DNA of 64,000 nt, from assembly GCA_036898165.1 (NCBI GenBank), contig CM072537.1, forward strand, positions 30,368,097-30,432,096. Reading direction: 5' to 3'. Of this stretch, positions 44,561-56,548 are shown piece by piece; within the stretch, counting starts at the first letter, position 1; the number at the start of each line of letters is the position of its first letter. The notes beneath the pieces are model-generated. The model saw only the letters and a list, made by a program, of their open reading frames with translations. It was not told the DNA's origin and made no database searches. The translations under genes were made by a program, and so were the position numbers. This stretch comes from Silybum marianum. Taxonomy: Eukaryota > Streptophyta > Magnoliopsida > Asterales > Asteraceae.

Positions 44561-46545
44561 AGATAAGTAGTACTACAAGAATAAATACAAATACAACAAG
44601 GCAGAGAGAGCAAATTATGCAGAGAAAGAGAACTGGCTAGATGATCAATCAAGTGGAGATGAAGCCATGTTCTGTGGAATGGCAATGGCAGATGACTCAG
44701 AAGATCAACCTTCTGAGACTCCGGTCTGTACTCTCTCTAATTCTTCTGAACTTGAACAAACAATTTTAAATGTCACTGTAGATTTTGAAACCCTAAAATA
44801 TAAGCTTTTTGTTGAAAAGAAATTGAGGAAAACATTGAACAATCTGTTTCCCTCATTCAGAAGGAAAGAGATATTTTCAAAGAGAGATGAAAATACTGAC
44901 AAATGAGAAACTTGACCTTTCTGTTGAGAGTGAAAAGGTTTTAAAACTTCTAAAATCAACAGAAGTCAAATTCAGAGAAGAGAATCAGAACTTTTGTAAA
45001 CTTCTAGAAACTAAAGACAAAGAGATTAAAGCCAAGGAAAGAGACATATTAAATTCTTTAGCACTTAAAAAGTATTTTCAAAAGGAAAGAGAATTTATGC
45101 ACATTGAACTTCAAAACAAAGAGCTACATATTAAAAAAAATATCTGGATGCTCAGAAGGTGCATGAGAAGATAAATACACAAGTAGGGAAAACAGGCCTT
45201 GGTTTCGAGGATCTGAATCCTTACGCATGTAAAAAGAGATCTACTATCGACTCTACTTTCTGTATAGGTAAAGAACAAAAACCTATATTTCCAATTCTAT
45301 ATGAACAGTCAGCTTTCAAAAAATCAAAATATGAGAATGGACATCATGTTAAAAAATTCAAATATAAAAATATCAAATACTCTTCTGAAAAGACAACTCA
45401 AGTTGATCGAAAACTTATTTGCAAGAAGGTTGATATTTTTAATTTTGGTTCATTCACTCGTATAACCTTAAATCCAAAGGCTGATGAGTTCATACCTGTA
45501 CAGGCAGAAGAAGAGCTTAGACTTAGTTTTCAAAAAGACATTCTTACAACTCTGGATGAGTATTTAATCAGATCAAACGAATCTAAAACAACAAATTTCT
45601 GAAAACCATCCAGAGATTTTCCCCTACTCTTTTATAGATTCAAATCCTTGTGGAGTCAAAGATAATGATGAGTTTATTACTTATCCCTGGGAAAATGATA
45701 ATCAAAATGATGATGGTTTTAATGAAAATTCAAAAAATTATATTTCAAATCTAGAAAATCATTTCCCTCCTAATTTTACAAAGGTTCCAGAGGTTATTTA
45801 GGACAAAAATGCTCCATTCTTATACACAAATGAACCTTTGGAAATTAGAGCTGCTGGATCAAATGTTGCAAAACTTTCAAATGGAATACCACTGATCTCT
45901 GTTCCTCCTAAACAATAAAGAAAAGAGGTTCCTACCCATCCATATTTGCTTGGGATGTGTTTACAACTAAGACCTGTCTTGAACTCGAAAAGGAGGCAAA
46001 CCTCAACAGAAAGAAAGTCTTAAGTATCAATCTCTGAAATCTCAATCACAGAAGTTTACTCGTCTTGAAAAAGGAAAATGGAAAGCCAACTTTTATTCTT
46101 CTGTTTAAGTAAAACCTAAAGTTCTTGAAAAGTCTCCACAGAAGAAGTCTCCACAGAAGAATTCATATGTTCTAAAGCATAAGTCTAGGCTAGATAAGAA
46201 GATCAATAGAACAACTGCTGATATAATAGACAGAAATAAGAACAATTGTAATTATCATTCTAGTAATGAAAATTCAATGGATTCTTTTATGTTTCAGAAC
46301 ACTGAATGCTTCTCTATATTCCTAAAACTTAAACAATTTTTCTCAAGGCTTTCTGGTTATTTCTCTGATAATCGTAAGCACTAAAATTTCAAAAATCAAA
46401 ACAAAAGATACAATTCAAACGAAACAGGTAAACCAATAGTTTCTGGAAAACCTGTACATCAGTTTGCACAAAAAGAAAAGATAAATCAAAAACCTAAACC
46501 TAACATGAAAGGACCCATTATGAAATTGGTACCCAAATCTCTCTG
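44561..46545 (+). pseudogene. Gag distal coiled-coil region of C
   Basis: Pieces 44667-44906, 44887-45174 and 45159-45602 form a charged coiled coil (ESEKVLKLLKSTEVKFREENQN) followed by GLGFEDLNPYACKKRS and a basic segment. An acidic part (TYPWENDNQNDDGFNENSKNYISNLEN) is readable at 45680-45760, and a Lys-rich part after 45900. The GPIMKLVPKSL stretch at 46510-46545 closes the region. E and F have the same order. Confidence 0.75.
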
Positions 46546-46567
46546 ATTTTGATTATAGAAACAACTT

Positions 46568-46780
46568 GTGCATATCTGGTATCTTGACTCTGGATGCTTG
46601 AGGCACATGACTGGATCGAAAAACATACTCTCCAAATTCAAAGATAAAATTGGAGAAGAAGTAACGTTTGGTGATGATGGTAAGGGTCAAATAAAAGGCT
46701 ACCGTACTCTTCAAGAAGGTAATATTACCTTATCCAAAGTAGCTCATTTTTCTAGACTGTTAAGTGTAAGTCAACTCTAG
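46568..46780 (+). pseudogene. Aspartic protease of element C
   Basis: HIWYLDSGCLRHMTGSKNIL with catalytic DSG, then GEEVTFGDDGKGQIKGYRTL and SRLLSVSQL. A TAG at 46778-46780 stands where the family has Cys (SQLCD). The reading continues in the same general order into integrase. Confidence 0.85.
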
Positions 46781-47730
46781 GATTCTAAAATGCTTGTTGT
46801 ATTCAATGAAAAGCATTGTTACTTATTCTCTAAAGCAGGTGAAGAATTATGGAGAGTCGACAAAAAAGGTAGTCTATATATGATGAACTTTACATCCAAG
46901 GATGGTAAGGAAAGTCTTTGTCTTATCTCTAAGAAGAGTGAAGTTGCTTGGCTATGGCATCATAAACTTTCACACTTAAATTTTGAAAATCTGGAGCTTC
47001 TGGTCAAACATAACCTGGTTAAAGCCCGCTCAAAGGTACACTTCCAGAAGGATCACCTTTGCCCTGCTTGTGAGATGGGCAAAATAAAAAGAGCATCTCA
47101 CAAAACCAAAAGTGATCATTCGTGCACTAGGCCTCTGCAAATGCTACATGTTGACCTCTGTGGTCCCATTGCAATTCAGAGTCTTTCTGGCAAAAAGTAT
47201 ATCTTGGTACTAATTGATGAATTTTCCAGTTATACATGGCTTGTTTTTGTAATACAAAAATCAGAAGTTCCAATACTGTTAAGGAATAGGATGATAAGAA
47301 TACAAGTTCTTCTGCAACATAAAATACAGCAACTCAGAAGTGACAACGGTACTGAATTCAAGAATGCCAAGCTTGAAGAATACCTTGTTGATAACGGCAT
47401 TACTCAAAACTACTCTGCTGTACGCACTCCTCAGCAAAATGGTGTAGTAGAAAGACGAAACAGAACACTGGTTGATGCAGCAAGGACAATGCTTGCAGGT
47501 TCGGGACTACCCACCAATTTCTGGGCAGAAGCTGTTGCCACGGCGTGTTTCACCCAGAATCGGTCAATCATAATTAAGAGGCATTTTAAAACCTCTTATG
47601 AGCTAAAAAATAACACCATACCCTCAGTTAAATTTTTCTATATTTTTTGGCTGTAGGTGTTTTATTTTGAATGATCGAGAAAAACTTGGCAAGTTTGACA
47701 AGAAATCTGATGAAGCCAAGCTCTTGGGAT
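46781..47730 (+). pseudogene. Integrase of element C
   Basis: The open frame 46790-47656 has the zinc-binding WLWHHKLSHLNF ... CPACEMGK and the full catalytic triad context (HVDLCGPI; LRSDNGTEF; VRTPQQNGVVERRNRTL). A frame change near 47640-47660 separates the C-terminal part (FDKKSDEAKLLG, then a TAG where the family has Ser or Tyr). All catalytic residues are intact, in contrast to A. Confidence 0.87.
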
Positions 47731-48944
47731 ACTAGTTAACATCAAAAGCTTTTAGGGTTTTTAATTTGCGAACTAAGATTGTAATGGAAAGCAAAAACAT
47801 CGATTTTGATGATCAAACTCAGTTGACTTCTGATTATTCTGATTCAGAACTCAAACTTAATACTGTCACCTCTGATTATCTTTCAGGCACCAGAGAATAC
47901 GAGATTGATGCTTTATTTGAAGATTTTCTAGAAGAAGAAATACCTTCAGAGAGAATACCCACTAATCCACCACTGAATATTCCTGAAGTACTTCAAGCTT
48001 CTGGGATAACTCTTTCTGGTCCTTCTGAATCACCAAATGACAGTCAAGAGGAAACCTCTGTGCCTTCATTTGAGGGGGAGACGTTAGGTGCTCATCCAGA
48101 TCTAGAACCAATCCCAATCCCAGAAGACGTTATCCAACCCTCGGATACAGAAGTCCAAGCCCAACAAATACCTCAAACAAGGATGAAAAGATGGACAAAG
48201 TCTCAAACTCCAGATCGAGTTGTTGAAGATCCATATGAAGGGGTAAAAACCAGATCTGCAACAGCAAATGAAGCTTTCTTTGTAAATTTTATAAGCATGA
48301 TTGAGCCAAAGAAAATTCATGAAGCTTTACAAGAATCAAGCTGGGTGGATGCAATGCAAGAAGAGCTTCTTCAATTTGACAGGAAGAAGGTGTGGAAATT
48401 AGTACCTATGCCTAAGGATAAAGTCGCCATTGGTACTAAGTGGGTATTCAAAAGAAAAAAGGATGAATATGGAATCGTAATCAGAAACAAAGCAAGGTTG
48501 GTGGCCAAGGGATACTGTCAAGAAGAAGGAATTGACAACGATGAAACTTTTGCTCCAGTAGCAAGACTTGAAGCAATAAGACTCTTTCTGGCCTTCTCAT
48601 CATACAAAGATTTCAAGGTGTACCAATTGGACGTTAAATGTGCATTTTTGAATGCAGATCTCAAAGAAGAGGTGTATGTTCAACAACCTCCTAGTTTTGT
48701 AGACTCGAGACATCCAGATCACGTCTATCTTCTAGACAAAGCTCTGTATGGCTTAAAGCAAGCTCCCAGAGCCTGGTATGAACGCTTATCAAAATTCCTT
48801 ATCAAAAACTCATACGAGAAAGGTAAGATTGATACCACTTTGTTCATCAAAAGAGCAAAGGTACGTTAATCGTGGTTCAAATTTATGTGGATGACATTAT
48901 ATATTGGCTCTACTGATCAAGCAGAAGTTGATTTATTTTCAAAG
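47731..48944 (+). pseudogene. Linker and reverse transcriptase of C, first part
   Basis: The open frame 47766-48869 has MESKNIDFDDQ, the acidic linker with FEGETLG, then NEAFFVNFISMIEPKKIHEAL, KVWKLVPMPKDKVAIGTKWVF, ARLVAKGYCQEEGIDNDETFAPVAR, LDVKCAFLNADL and LYGLKQAPRAWYE. It ends at TAA 48867-48869. The YVDD box follows at 48884-48895 in another frame because of an indel between. At 48944 a gypsy LTR interrupts the domain. Confidence 0.86.
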
Positions 48945-50512
48945 TGTAACACCCGGAAATTTAGCGAAAGGTTATGTAAATTATCATTGTAATATTATTA
49001 TTTTTGGGCAAATGGAAGGATTCAAATGTATAATGTTGGGTTACATTGATCTGGAAAAAAGGAGCAAAAACCGGAACCGAATTGAGATTCGGTACCAAGT
49101 TTACGATCATGACATGCTATCTTGCCATGTCATGATCGCGGGGCAAGATCGCAGGAAAACCAGATAGCCAAAAAATCGATTTTTAAGCACGAAACTCGCA
49201 GTATGGGTTGTTTGATCATGACAGGCGATCATGCCTTGTCATGATCGCAGGGCAAGATCGCCCGGGTGGTCCTGGATCACTTTTAAGTGCGATTTTTCAG
49301 CTCCATTTCTTATTTATCAGATATCAAAACTCAGTAACGGGAGAAAGCATTGAAGGCAATTTTAGGGTTTCATTTTCTTCCACCTACCTCATCCAAGATC
49401 CTTGAGTACTCCTTTCAAGTTGAAGATTTAAGAGTGGTTCAAGCATTTAAAGCTTCAAGTAGTGGTGTTCTTGTTTCCTTTCAGATTTCTTGATCACTTC
49501 CATCCTCGTAGGAACTTTTCTAGGGTTCTCCTAACTCTAGCCTTGTGAGTTCACTCCTACCTTTAAAACTTTATACATGTCAAAATGAAGTATTTTACCT
49601 TAATGCGATGTTTAAATGAGCATTTCTATACTTGGGAGATTTTGGTAAAACTAGGTCAAAATGTATCATTTAGGGTTTTCCTTGAAATGATGAAATGGAA
49701 GTCAAGAACGGTTTTGGAACACTCGTATGAGATTTTTTAAACGCAAGAAAAATGATGTATTAACCTAAATGATTATTTGACCTAATATTTGGAAAGAATG
49801 TTTTAGAAGCATGATGTTATACTTCATAGAAAATTGTGGAGAGAAGCTAATACATTGGAAACAATTGTATTAAGATGTTAGACTAGTGTAATGGATCCAT
49901 AGGCACATATAGTCAGAAGTACATGGTGAGGGAACTTGTAATAGATCCCGGTTTGGGGTTGAACTCGTGAGGTTTAGTAATCGATGTGATGACGGGTCAT
50001 TCCCGTAGAAGTTTCCCCCAAGAGAAGTAAAGCGTATCTTTCAGGTGTAAATCGCAGAAGTAAAGATAAGACGTGTTTTGAGAAAAGCTTCCGGTTTTAT
50101 GTTTATTTACGGCTTTCGACGTTACATGGCTATTCTATATTTTTTTTAACTGTTTGTTCTCACTAGGCTTTAAGCCGAACCCTTTTTCTTAAAATGACAT
50201 GTATAACAGGTGATCAAGCGGATGGGGCTTGATGGGATAAGAGAAGCTAGGTGCCGATAGTGGTTCTTTTTGAAGTGCACCTCGTGTGTATAGATGGAGT
50301 TACATAGAAGTTTATTTTGAGGATTTTAGTGACACCCGTACTTATTCTATATTTTGGGTTATATAGATTACTAGGTTGTCATTTAACTTTCCTATAGATG
50401 TTGTAAACTCGCTCTAACTTTCTCCCCATCTTTATGGGTGATGTTTTATGAAGTAGAAGTCGTTCCGCATTTTCTTTGGTTTAAATTAACACCCATTTTT
50501 AGGGTTGTTACA
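48945..50512 (+). mobile_element. Ty3/gypsy-type solo LTR inserted in C reverse transcriptase
   Basis: 1568 bp from TGTAACACCCGG to GGGTTGTTACA, flanked by the perfect five-base duplication CAAAG (48940-48944 and 50513-50517). No coding region, primer site or internal direct terminal repeat is seen. TGTAACACCC starts are common in plant gypsy LTRs. It contains two 48-bp repeats (49105-49152 and 49214-49261), each with a GATCATGACA ... TGTCATGATC inverted repeat. The orientation of the parent element is not certain. Confidence 0.85.
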
Positions 50513-50517
50513 CAAAG

Positions 50518-51405
50518 TTAATGGAAAGTGAATTTGAAATGAGCATAATGGGAGAACTAACATTTTTCTTAGGGCTCCAAGTCAAACAAACTACCTCTGA
50601 CATTTTTATAAATCAAGCCAAGTATGTTTCTGACATGTTAAATAAATTCAAACTTCAAAATTCCACTACTATGAAAACTCCTATCTCTCATAGTACGAAA
50701 CTTGATCCTGATCTCTCTAGGGAATCAGTTGATGTTACGAGCTATAGAGGTATGATTGGATCTCTTTTGTATTTGACTGCTAGCAAACCAGATATAATGT
50801 TTGCCACCTGTCTCTGGGCGAGATTTCAAGCCAATTCAAAAGAATCTCATTTGGCTGCAGTAAAAAGAATTTTTAGGTACCTGAAAGGAACATCCTCACT
50901 AGGTCTATGGTATCCTAAAAATTATGGATTTGATTTAATTGCATAACTGACTCTGTCATGCAGGATGTAAGTTAGACAGAAAAAGCACTTCTGGTAGCTG
51001 TCAACTTCCGGGCAATAGGCTGATAAGTTGGACATCCAAAAAGCAAAATTGTGTTTCAACTTCCACAGTAGAAGCAGAATATGTTGCTGCTGCTAGTTGT
51101 TGTTCACAAGTTATTTGGATGAAAACTGAACTCAGAGAATATGGTCTGGTATATGATAGAATTCCCATCATCTTTGATTCAGAAAGTGCTATTGTCATCA
51201 CAGGTAATCCAGTACAGCATTCAAAGACCAAGCAAATTTATGTCAGGTATCATTTCATAAAGGATCATGTGGAGAAAGAGACAATTGAAATGTATTTTGT
51301 CTCCACTGCTTACCAACTTGCTGATATTTTTACAAAAGCTTTGGATGAAAAGAGATTTAATTTTCTAATTAGCAAGTTGGGTATGCTAAACAAGAAACTA
51401 ACTTA
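50518..51405 (+). pseudogene. Reverse transcriptase end and RNase H of C
   Basis: Resumes exactly after the CAAAG duplication with MESEFEMSIMGELTFFLGLQVKQT. The open frame 50521-50946 runs to the RNase H start, where an indel near 50940-50960 breaks the frame. STVEAEYVAAASCCSQVIWMKTEL, FDSESAIVITGNPVQHSKTK and LADIFTKALDEKRFNFLISKLGM follow (51119-51405). In-frame stop at 51403-51405. Confidence 0.85.
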
Positions 51406-52086
51406 GATTTTAAAAGATATTTTTATTCTATATTTAGTTACTTATATAGTGTATCTTTGTCGTTATACTTGGTAGAATTTTAATTTTAATGAACCAGAGA
51501 CACCCAGAAGTCTCTGGCTACCTCTGTCAGAAGAAAAATGAGTCAGAGACACTCAGAAGTCTCTAGGTGCCTCTGTTCGCAAAAAGAATACTTGTTTTCA
51601 CATTCTTTGATCCAAGTATAGGTCAAAGGGGAGCATTACATGCAAGATTCAAGGGGGAGTACAAAATACTGATTCATTCAAGGGGGTGAATTAATCAATT
51701 TTTAAAGCCTAACTCATGTTAGCTGTCCTCTAAATATGTTTTTCCTTAGATTTTTTTTTCAACAAGTTACTTCTGCGATAACTCTTGCCGTCAAGGTTAT
51801 CCAAAATTCTCTTATTCATAGGACACACAAAACTCTCTTTTGATCCAAAATGATTAAATTGATCAATTGACTGATTTTAAATTTCTTTTTCAAAATTATT
51901 TAAAAAAAAACTTTCCTTTTTTTTGTTGATTAATTGATTGATTTTTTTTATTTAATTTTTGGAGGGAATATTAAAAATAAAGAAAGCTGAAACGGTTTTC
52001 CTTGAAAACCAACAAGAAACCCTTGAGTGACTCATCTAACCTTACATGCGTCATTAATCATTAAATACACTCTAGAAAGCTCCTAA
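51406..52086 (+). other. Post-pol spacer of C with hairpin repeats and three polypurine tracts
   Basis: No gene. CAGAAGTCTCT / CAGAGACAC units repeat at 51494-51575. Purine tracts CAAAGGGGAG, CAAGGGGGAG and CAAGGGGGTG lie at about 51624, 51649 and 51679. The remainder is AT-rich. Confidence 0.72.
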
Positions 52087-52226
52087 ACGTGTCATTAATC
52101 GACCGTTTGCATGTGTGCACGCTTCATTACCTACATCAGTACCTAAAAATCGTTCCCAATCCCCAAGCCAAATAAACCCTTGATATTCATAATCACTCGA
52201 GTTACCTTTCACTCTTACTATATAAA
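52087..52226 (+). promoter_or_regulatory. Candidate promoter for the C extra ORF
   Basis: ACGTGTC at 52087-52093 and a good TATA box TATAAA at 52221-52226, with ATG of the extra ORF at 52351, 125 bases further on. Parallel layouts occur in A and E. Confidence 0.45.
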
Positions 52227-52350
52227 CTCGAAGAAAACCCCAAATTCACCTTTCACCGTTTTCAACATCTAGATTTTACTGTGCATCTACAAACCTGCAA
52301 CTTCCGATATCAAAATCCTAAATCCTCAAACCGCGAACCAGACAACAAAC

Positions 52351-53279
52351 ATGAATATTCAAGATGACGAAGACCTAGTGATCGATTCCACAGCCAAAAG
52401 TTCCCCAATCGTGAATGAAACCAAACAATGTGCAGGTTCTCCTTGACCCAGACACGCATATCAAAGACTATCGAGTGATGATCGAGTTTCTGCAAAACCA
52501 TTCCCTAAACCGTGCCCTAACCCTTACTAACCCAAATGTCCCTGAAATTTATGTTCTAGAAGTGTGGCAGACACTATGCATCAAGGACGATGAAACATTA
52601 TCTGGAAATTTTGACACGCAACTGATTCTGAGCATGCTGTCGAAATCCCAATCACCAAGAAGAAAATTGTCAGATTCTTCCACCTACCCCAATCAATTAT
52701 CGAAGCTGAAGGCCAACAGGTACCCAACCCTGATCTGGAACCAAACCCCTCAACAGAATCACTACTGGCGTTCATCAATTTCCTAGGCTACAATGAACGT
52801 CTCACAAAGTTATCCGAAATCAAGAGGAAAAAGCTACTCCCGATGTGGAATGTTCTAGTTTTCGTACTCAACAAAAGTCTTACTTGCTAGATTGGCTCTC
52901 TGGACCAAGCAAGCAAAAACATCCTTACAATCATGTATGGAACGTATTCTAATCAATCTCCGGACTTTGCAAGTTTGATCTTTCAAGAAATGAAAACGGC
53001 TGTGCACCTAAAAGTATTAAACTAGAACAATAGAAAAGCTCTACCAGGACTCCTGTTTCCCAGATTCCTAGCCTTGTTCACCTATACAGCAATCTCTGCC
53101 TTGAAAGCACCATTCATTCAACCATTCTGCAAGATCTCCACAATGAATTCTCATAAACCCACCATCGACAAGGACGGCTATACTACTCAGAGAGAACTAT
53201 CCAGGTACATGCTTGACCTTATAACTCCAACCGCTCCCAATCTCATTTCTTATAGGAGCTCTTTGGTATTCTCAGAATA
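52351..53279 (+). pseudogene. Extra ORF (env-like) of C, N-terminal module
   Basis: ATG 52351 (MNIQDDEDLVIDSTAKSS) meets a stop near 52444, and the reading moves to another frame (52415-52786): VMIEFLQNHSLNRALTLTNPNVPEIYVLEVWQTL. After about 52790, RLTKLSEIKRKKLLPMWNVLVFVLNKSLT, IGSLDQASKN and PDFASLIFQEMKTA follow. The piece 53074-53280 reads ISALKAPFIQPFCKISTMNSHKPTIDKDGY. These blocks have counterparts in E, A and B. No membrane span or signal peptide is evident. Confidence 0.7.
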
Positions 53280-54780
53280 GAGAATTCCTACCCCAGAGCA
53301 CTTAGAGCCTAGAGTGAAAGTGAGGGGTCAAGTGAGCAAGAGGATGAAAATAAGCAGAGTGACCAACCGAGTGCTGCTACCTATGCCGAGATATTATTAA
53401 GAGATAGCGAAGAAGATGTCCACAGACACACATATGTGAGAATCTCGCCAAGTCCAACCAGAGCACCCACAGATGCTGAGGTAGATGCCAACACATCTAC
53501 ACATATTGAAACAAGACAGCTTAGTCCAAACCCTAACCCTCAAACCGACGGTGTGGAAGGAACTCATTCTCCTTTCACATCAAGCACAGCTGGGGAAACC
53601 ACATCATCTTCATCATCCTCTCAAAAGGATGATGATGAAAATATAAAGGTTCAGTCACCCAAGAACTCGCCACTTCCCACACACGTTGACGTCTTTGTGA
53701 TCAACGAAAACCTAGGAAATGAAGAGGGTACGTCCATAACCTCTCATAGAGTAGAAGCTTATGAAATCCCATCAGAGGGGTTAAGGCAAGAGGATGCACC
53801 ACGTACCGGAGTCTTTACGCTTCCTAAAGGTACGCACATTGTGTTCAACTCCTCATCCTCTAATGATGAGGAAGAAGTTGACACAGTCAGAACATTCGAA
53901 GAGGTGTCTCTTAATAAGAGCCCTCAAGGACAGAATGGAGGTCCCTCCACGCTCAACATCCAAACAGGCGTGAACGAGGGCCTCACTGAACGCGAAGACA
54001 AGGGGCTCCATGTGTTGGAGATGCACCGACTACCACTCCAGAATTTGTCACAAATGCAATGTTCAATGCATTTGTTGGTCAAATTTGGGGATCTCTTGGG
54101 GATCTAAAACAAACCGTTCAAACAGCTGAAACAAATCTTCGATCAGAGATCACTGCTCAAAATTTCCTCATTTCTCAAGTCTAGAGAACTCAAAAAGAGC
54201 ACACTCAAGCTCTGGATGCTCTTAAAAAGTAGCTAACTGATACTGCAGAGGCACAAAAGAATTCTGCAAATGACCACTTCACCAGATTGGATGCTAATGT
54301 AGAAGACATTTTCCACATTCCAGATGATATCCGTTAGCAAGAAGTCACCATCTCTGTCTCAGAGTATGGATCTTTAGTCGCAGATATTTAGAGGTTGATA
54401 AATGTTGTCGTTCCCTTAGAAGCCTGTACCTCAAATACCTCTGCTTAGATACGCCAATCGGACTTAGCATCCTTCCAAAAGGCCATAATGGACACATTCA
54501 ATGCCATTAATGCTAAATTCGTTTCAAATAACAACTTGAGCTCAAATGACCTAGCCCAGAAGGTATCTACCTTAGATACCTCTGTCTCAAAGCTAACTTC
54601 CTTAGTTAGTTCCATTTCTGCAGATTTTGAGGCAAAGGAAAAGGCCAAGGAAGCCAGAGCCTGCAAGAAGGCTGATCTTAAAAGAAAGAAATCTGAGGAT
54701 CAGGATCTTGATTCTCAGAAAGGGGAGAATGCAGCTAAGAAGATAAAGACTGAAAGATTTGAAAAAGCTCAAGTTTAGTA
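53280..54780 (+). pseudogene. Extra ORF of C, Ser/Pro-rich and coiled-coil middle
   Basis: The open frame 53436-54107 is rich in Pro, Thr, Ser and Asp (TAGETTSSSSSSQKDDDEN) with VFTLPKGTHIVFNSSSSNDEE. A helical part with several stops follows (54110-54480), then the frame 54488-54778 (SSNDLAQKVSTLDTSVSKLTSLVSSI, then a Lys/Arg-rich end). E has the same order. Confidence 0.65.
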
Positions 54781-55986
54781 CAAAGATCAGGCCTCTGCAT
54801 CTGCACTCTCTGATCCACCATCATCTAGCACACAAGCACCATTTACACCAACACCTCTGGCCGTTAATTCTGGTCCGCATCCCAAAGACCCAGACATGGC
54901 AAAGTTCATCCTTGATCTTTTAGAAAAACAAGAGAAATCAAGAAATCCAGAATCAGAATACCAACCAATCCCAAACTCAAATGCCCACATCTAAACTTTC
55001 TGATCAAACAACCTCTGCATCTATCCCTCAAGTTCCTATCACAAAGCCACCTTTCCTTGGATCAAGCTCACAATCTCCTATCTCTGAACAATATGAACTT
55101 AAAGCTCAAGTAGACAGACTGAAGAAAGAGATAGCAGATAAAAGAAAGGCGAGCATACTAGAGGAAATAAAGAAAAATAATGCATTTCAACGACCTACGT
55201 CAATGGAAACTGATCATAGGTGCTTGTATGCAGCAATTGAACACAAGGTCTATCTGATGCTTCCAAATTTTGCCAATGACTACAAAGTGAGCGATGATGT
55301 TAAGACAAGGTTCATGAATCACAGGCAAATGAGGAAAGATGCCTACACCCAACTTCCCAATCAAATGTATAAGTGGGGTTAAGCATGTAAAATTTGAAAG
55401 CACAGAGTTGGTGTCTACAATATATGAAGTAGAAAGGGAAGATGAAAAGAAACACTACCTATGTGACAATGATCTACTGTCAATCAATCCTTCATATTTG
55501 ATACCACTGCGAAGGTTCATGAAGAATAAGATGAATCAACGAAAAGATAGTCAAGACAAAGTTGCCTTCTTCAGAATCATAAACTGTATGGAAGCATTTG
55601 TGAGATACAGGAAGCAAGTAGATTTTCAAACCGGAGTTGAACATAAAGTGACTATCTTGAGTTTCTCTGCACCAAACGAAGAAAGAGAAGGCATTGAACA
55701 TCTTCCAATTGAGCAAATACTGACTGGACTAGAAGATGGTATTGTTTTCAAGAGACCAAGGAGAAATAGCTTCTTCAGAATAAAAGAAGCTTATAAGTAT
55801 TCTGCTGAAATTGTAGACATAGTCAAAGGATATGCATCTCTCCGGAAGGATGACACAAGCAAAGAGGCTCACCTCAGGATTGCAGCAGAAAGGACGGAAA
55901 CACAATTGAATATGATCATTAAATTAAGAAAACTCAATGATCAATTTCACAAGATTATCACATTCCATCCCGATGCTCCTTTTTAA
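54781..55986 (+). pseudogene. Extra ORF of C, C-terminal module
   Basis: Piece 54981-55382 has a helix (LKAQVDRLKKEIADKRKASILEE) and KVYLMLPNFANDYKVSDDVKTRF. The frame 55339-55986 continues with YEVEREDEKKHYLCDNDLL, MEAFVRYRKQVDFQTGVEHK, FKRPRRNSFFRIKEAYKYS and a closing helix, ending at TAA 55984-55986. This is the longest clean piece of the module and matches E 28700-29415. No known catalytic motif is visible. Confidence 0.7.
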
Positions 55987-56080
55987 ATCTTGTCATTGTA
56001 ATTTCTGATGTATCTATTTGTTTATTAAGAAATGAACTTCTGTTTCTTTTACTCAATTCATAGCTCTGGAATTCATACTT

Positions 56081-56089
56081 AGGGGGAGA
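56081..56089 (+). other. Polypurine tract of C before its 3' LTR
   Basis: AGGGGGAGA stands directly before TGTTAGAACC of the LTR. Confidence 0.92.
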
Positions 56090-56090
56090 T

Positions 56091-56548
56091 TGTTAGAACC
56101 TATTTTATGGAAGTACGACCAACAATTATCTAAGTCCTAAACTTCAGAAGACAAACCAGAAGTTCATCTTCTGATCTCTCTCTAATCCAGAAGCGCCCAG
56201 AGACTTGAAGACCCTATGGATTTCAATTGTCATTCCACACGCGCTTTGGATGACGTGGCAGTCACACTTTCTATGCGTAACAAATTATGTTAGGAGTACA
56301 AGTGACGTGTCACTTAGTGATAGGCTAGCTCGTTGACTTTCTATTTGTAATAGTATAAATAGAGTTACTTATCACGTATTGTAATCGATCTTCAGATTAT
56401 TCAATACAAATTCCCAATTGATCTTCATATTGATCTTACTATTTTAATTACTGTTCTAGTTACAATCTTAGATTTATATTGCTTCTGCTCATATATTGTT
56501 CATTAAATCTATTGATAAATTGAGTTTAAAGGGATCTGGGTTCCAACA
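56091..56548 (+). repeat. 3' LTR of element C
   Basis: 458 bp from TGTTAGAACC to GGGTTCCAACA, with TATA box TATAAATA at 56354-56361. U3 has CTTCAGAAG-type repeats (about 56142-56185). The part from about 56376 matches each of the three 176-bp units at 42637-43169. F gag resumes at 56549 on the other strand. Confidence 0.92.

Larger units (their letters stand above)
42633..56548 (+). mobile_element. Element C: Sirevirus-type Ty1/copia with truncated, triplicated 5' LTR
   Basis: Inserted in F in the opposite orientation. Parts: R-U5 triplication (42633-43169), primer site, gag, protease, integrase, RT interrupted by a gypsy solo LTR, RNase H, spacer with three polypurine tracts, extra ORF, polypurine tract and 3' LTR (56091-56548). 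Without the solo LTR it is about 12.3 kb. The right flank begins GTATT and the left flank has GTCTT at 42629-42633, a possible decayed duplication (4 of 5). All genes contain breaks but fewer than in E. Confidence 0.85.
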
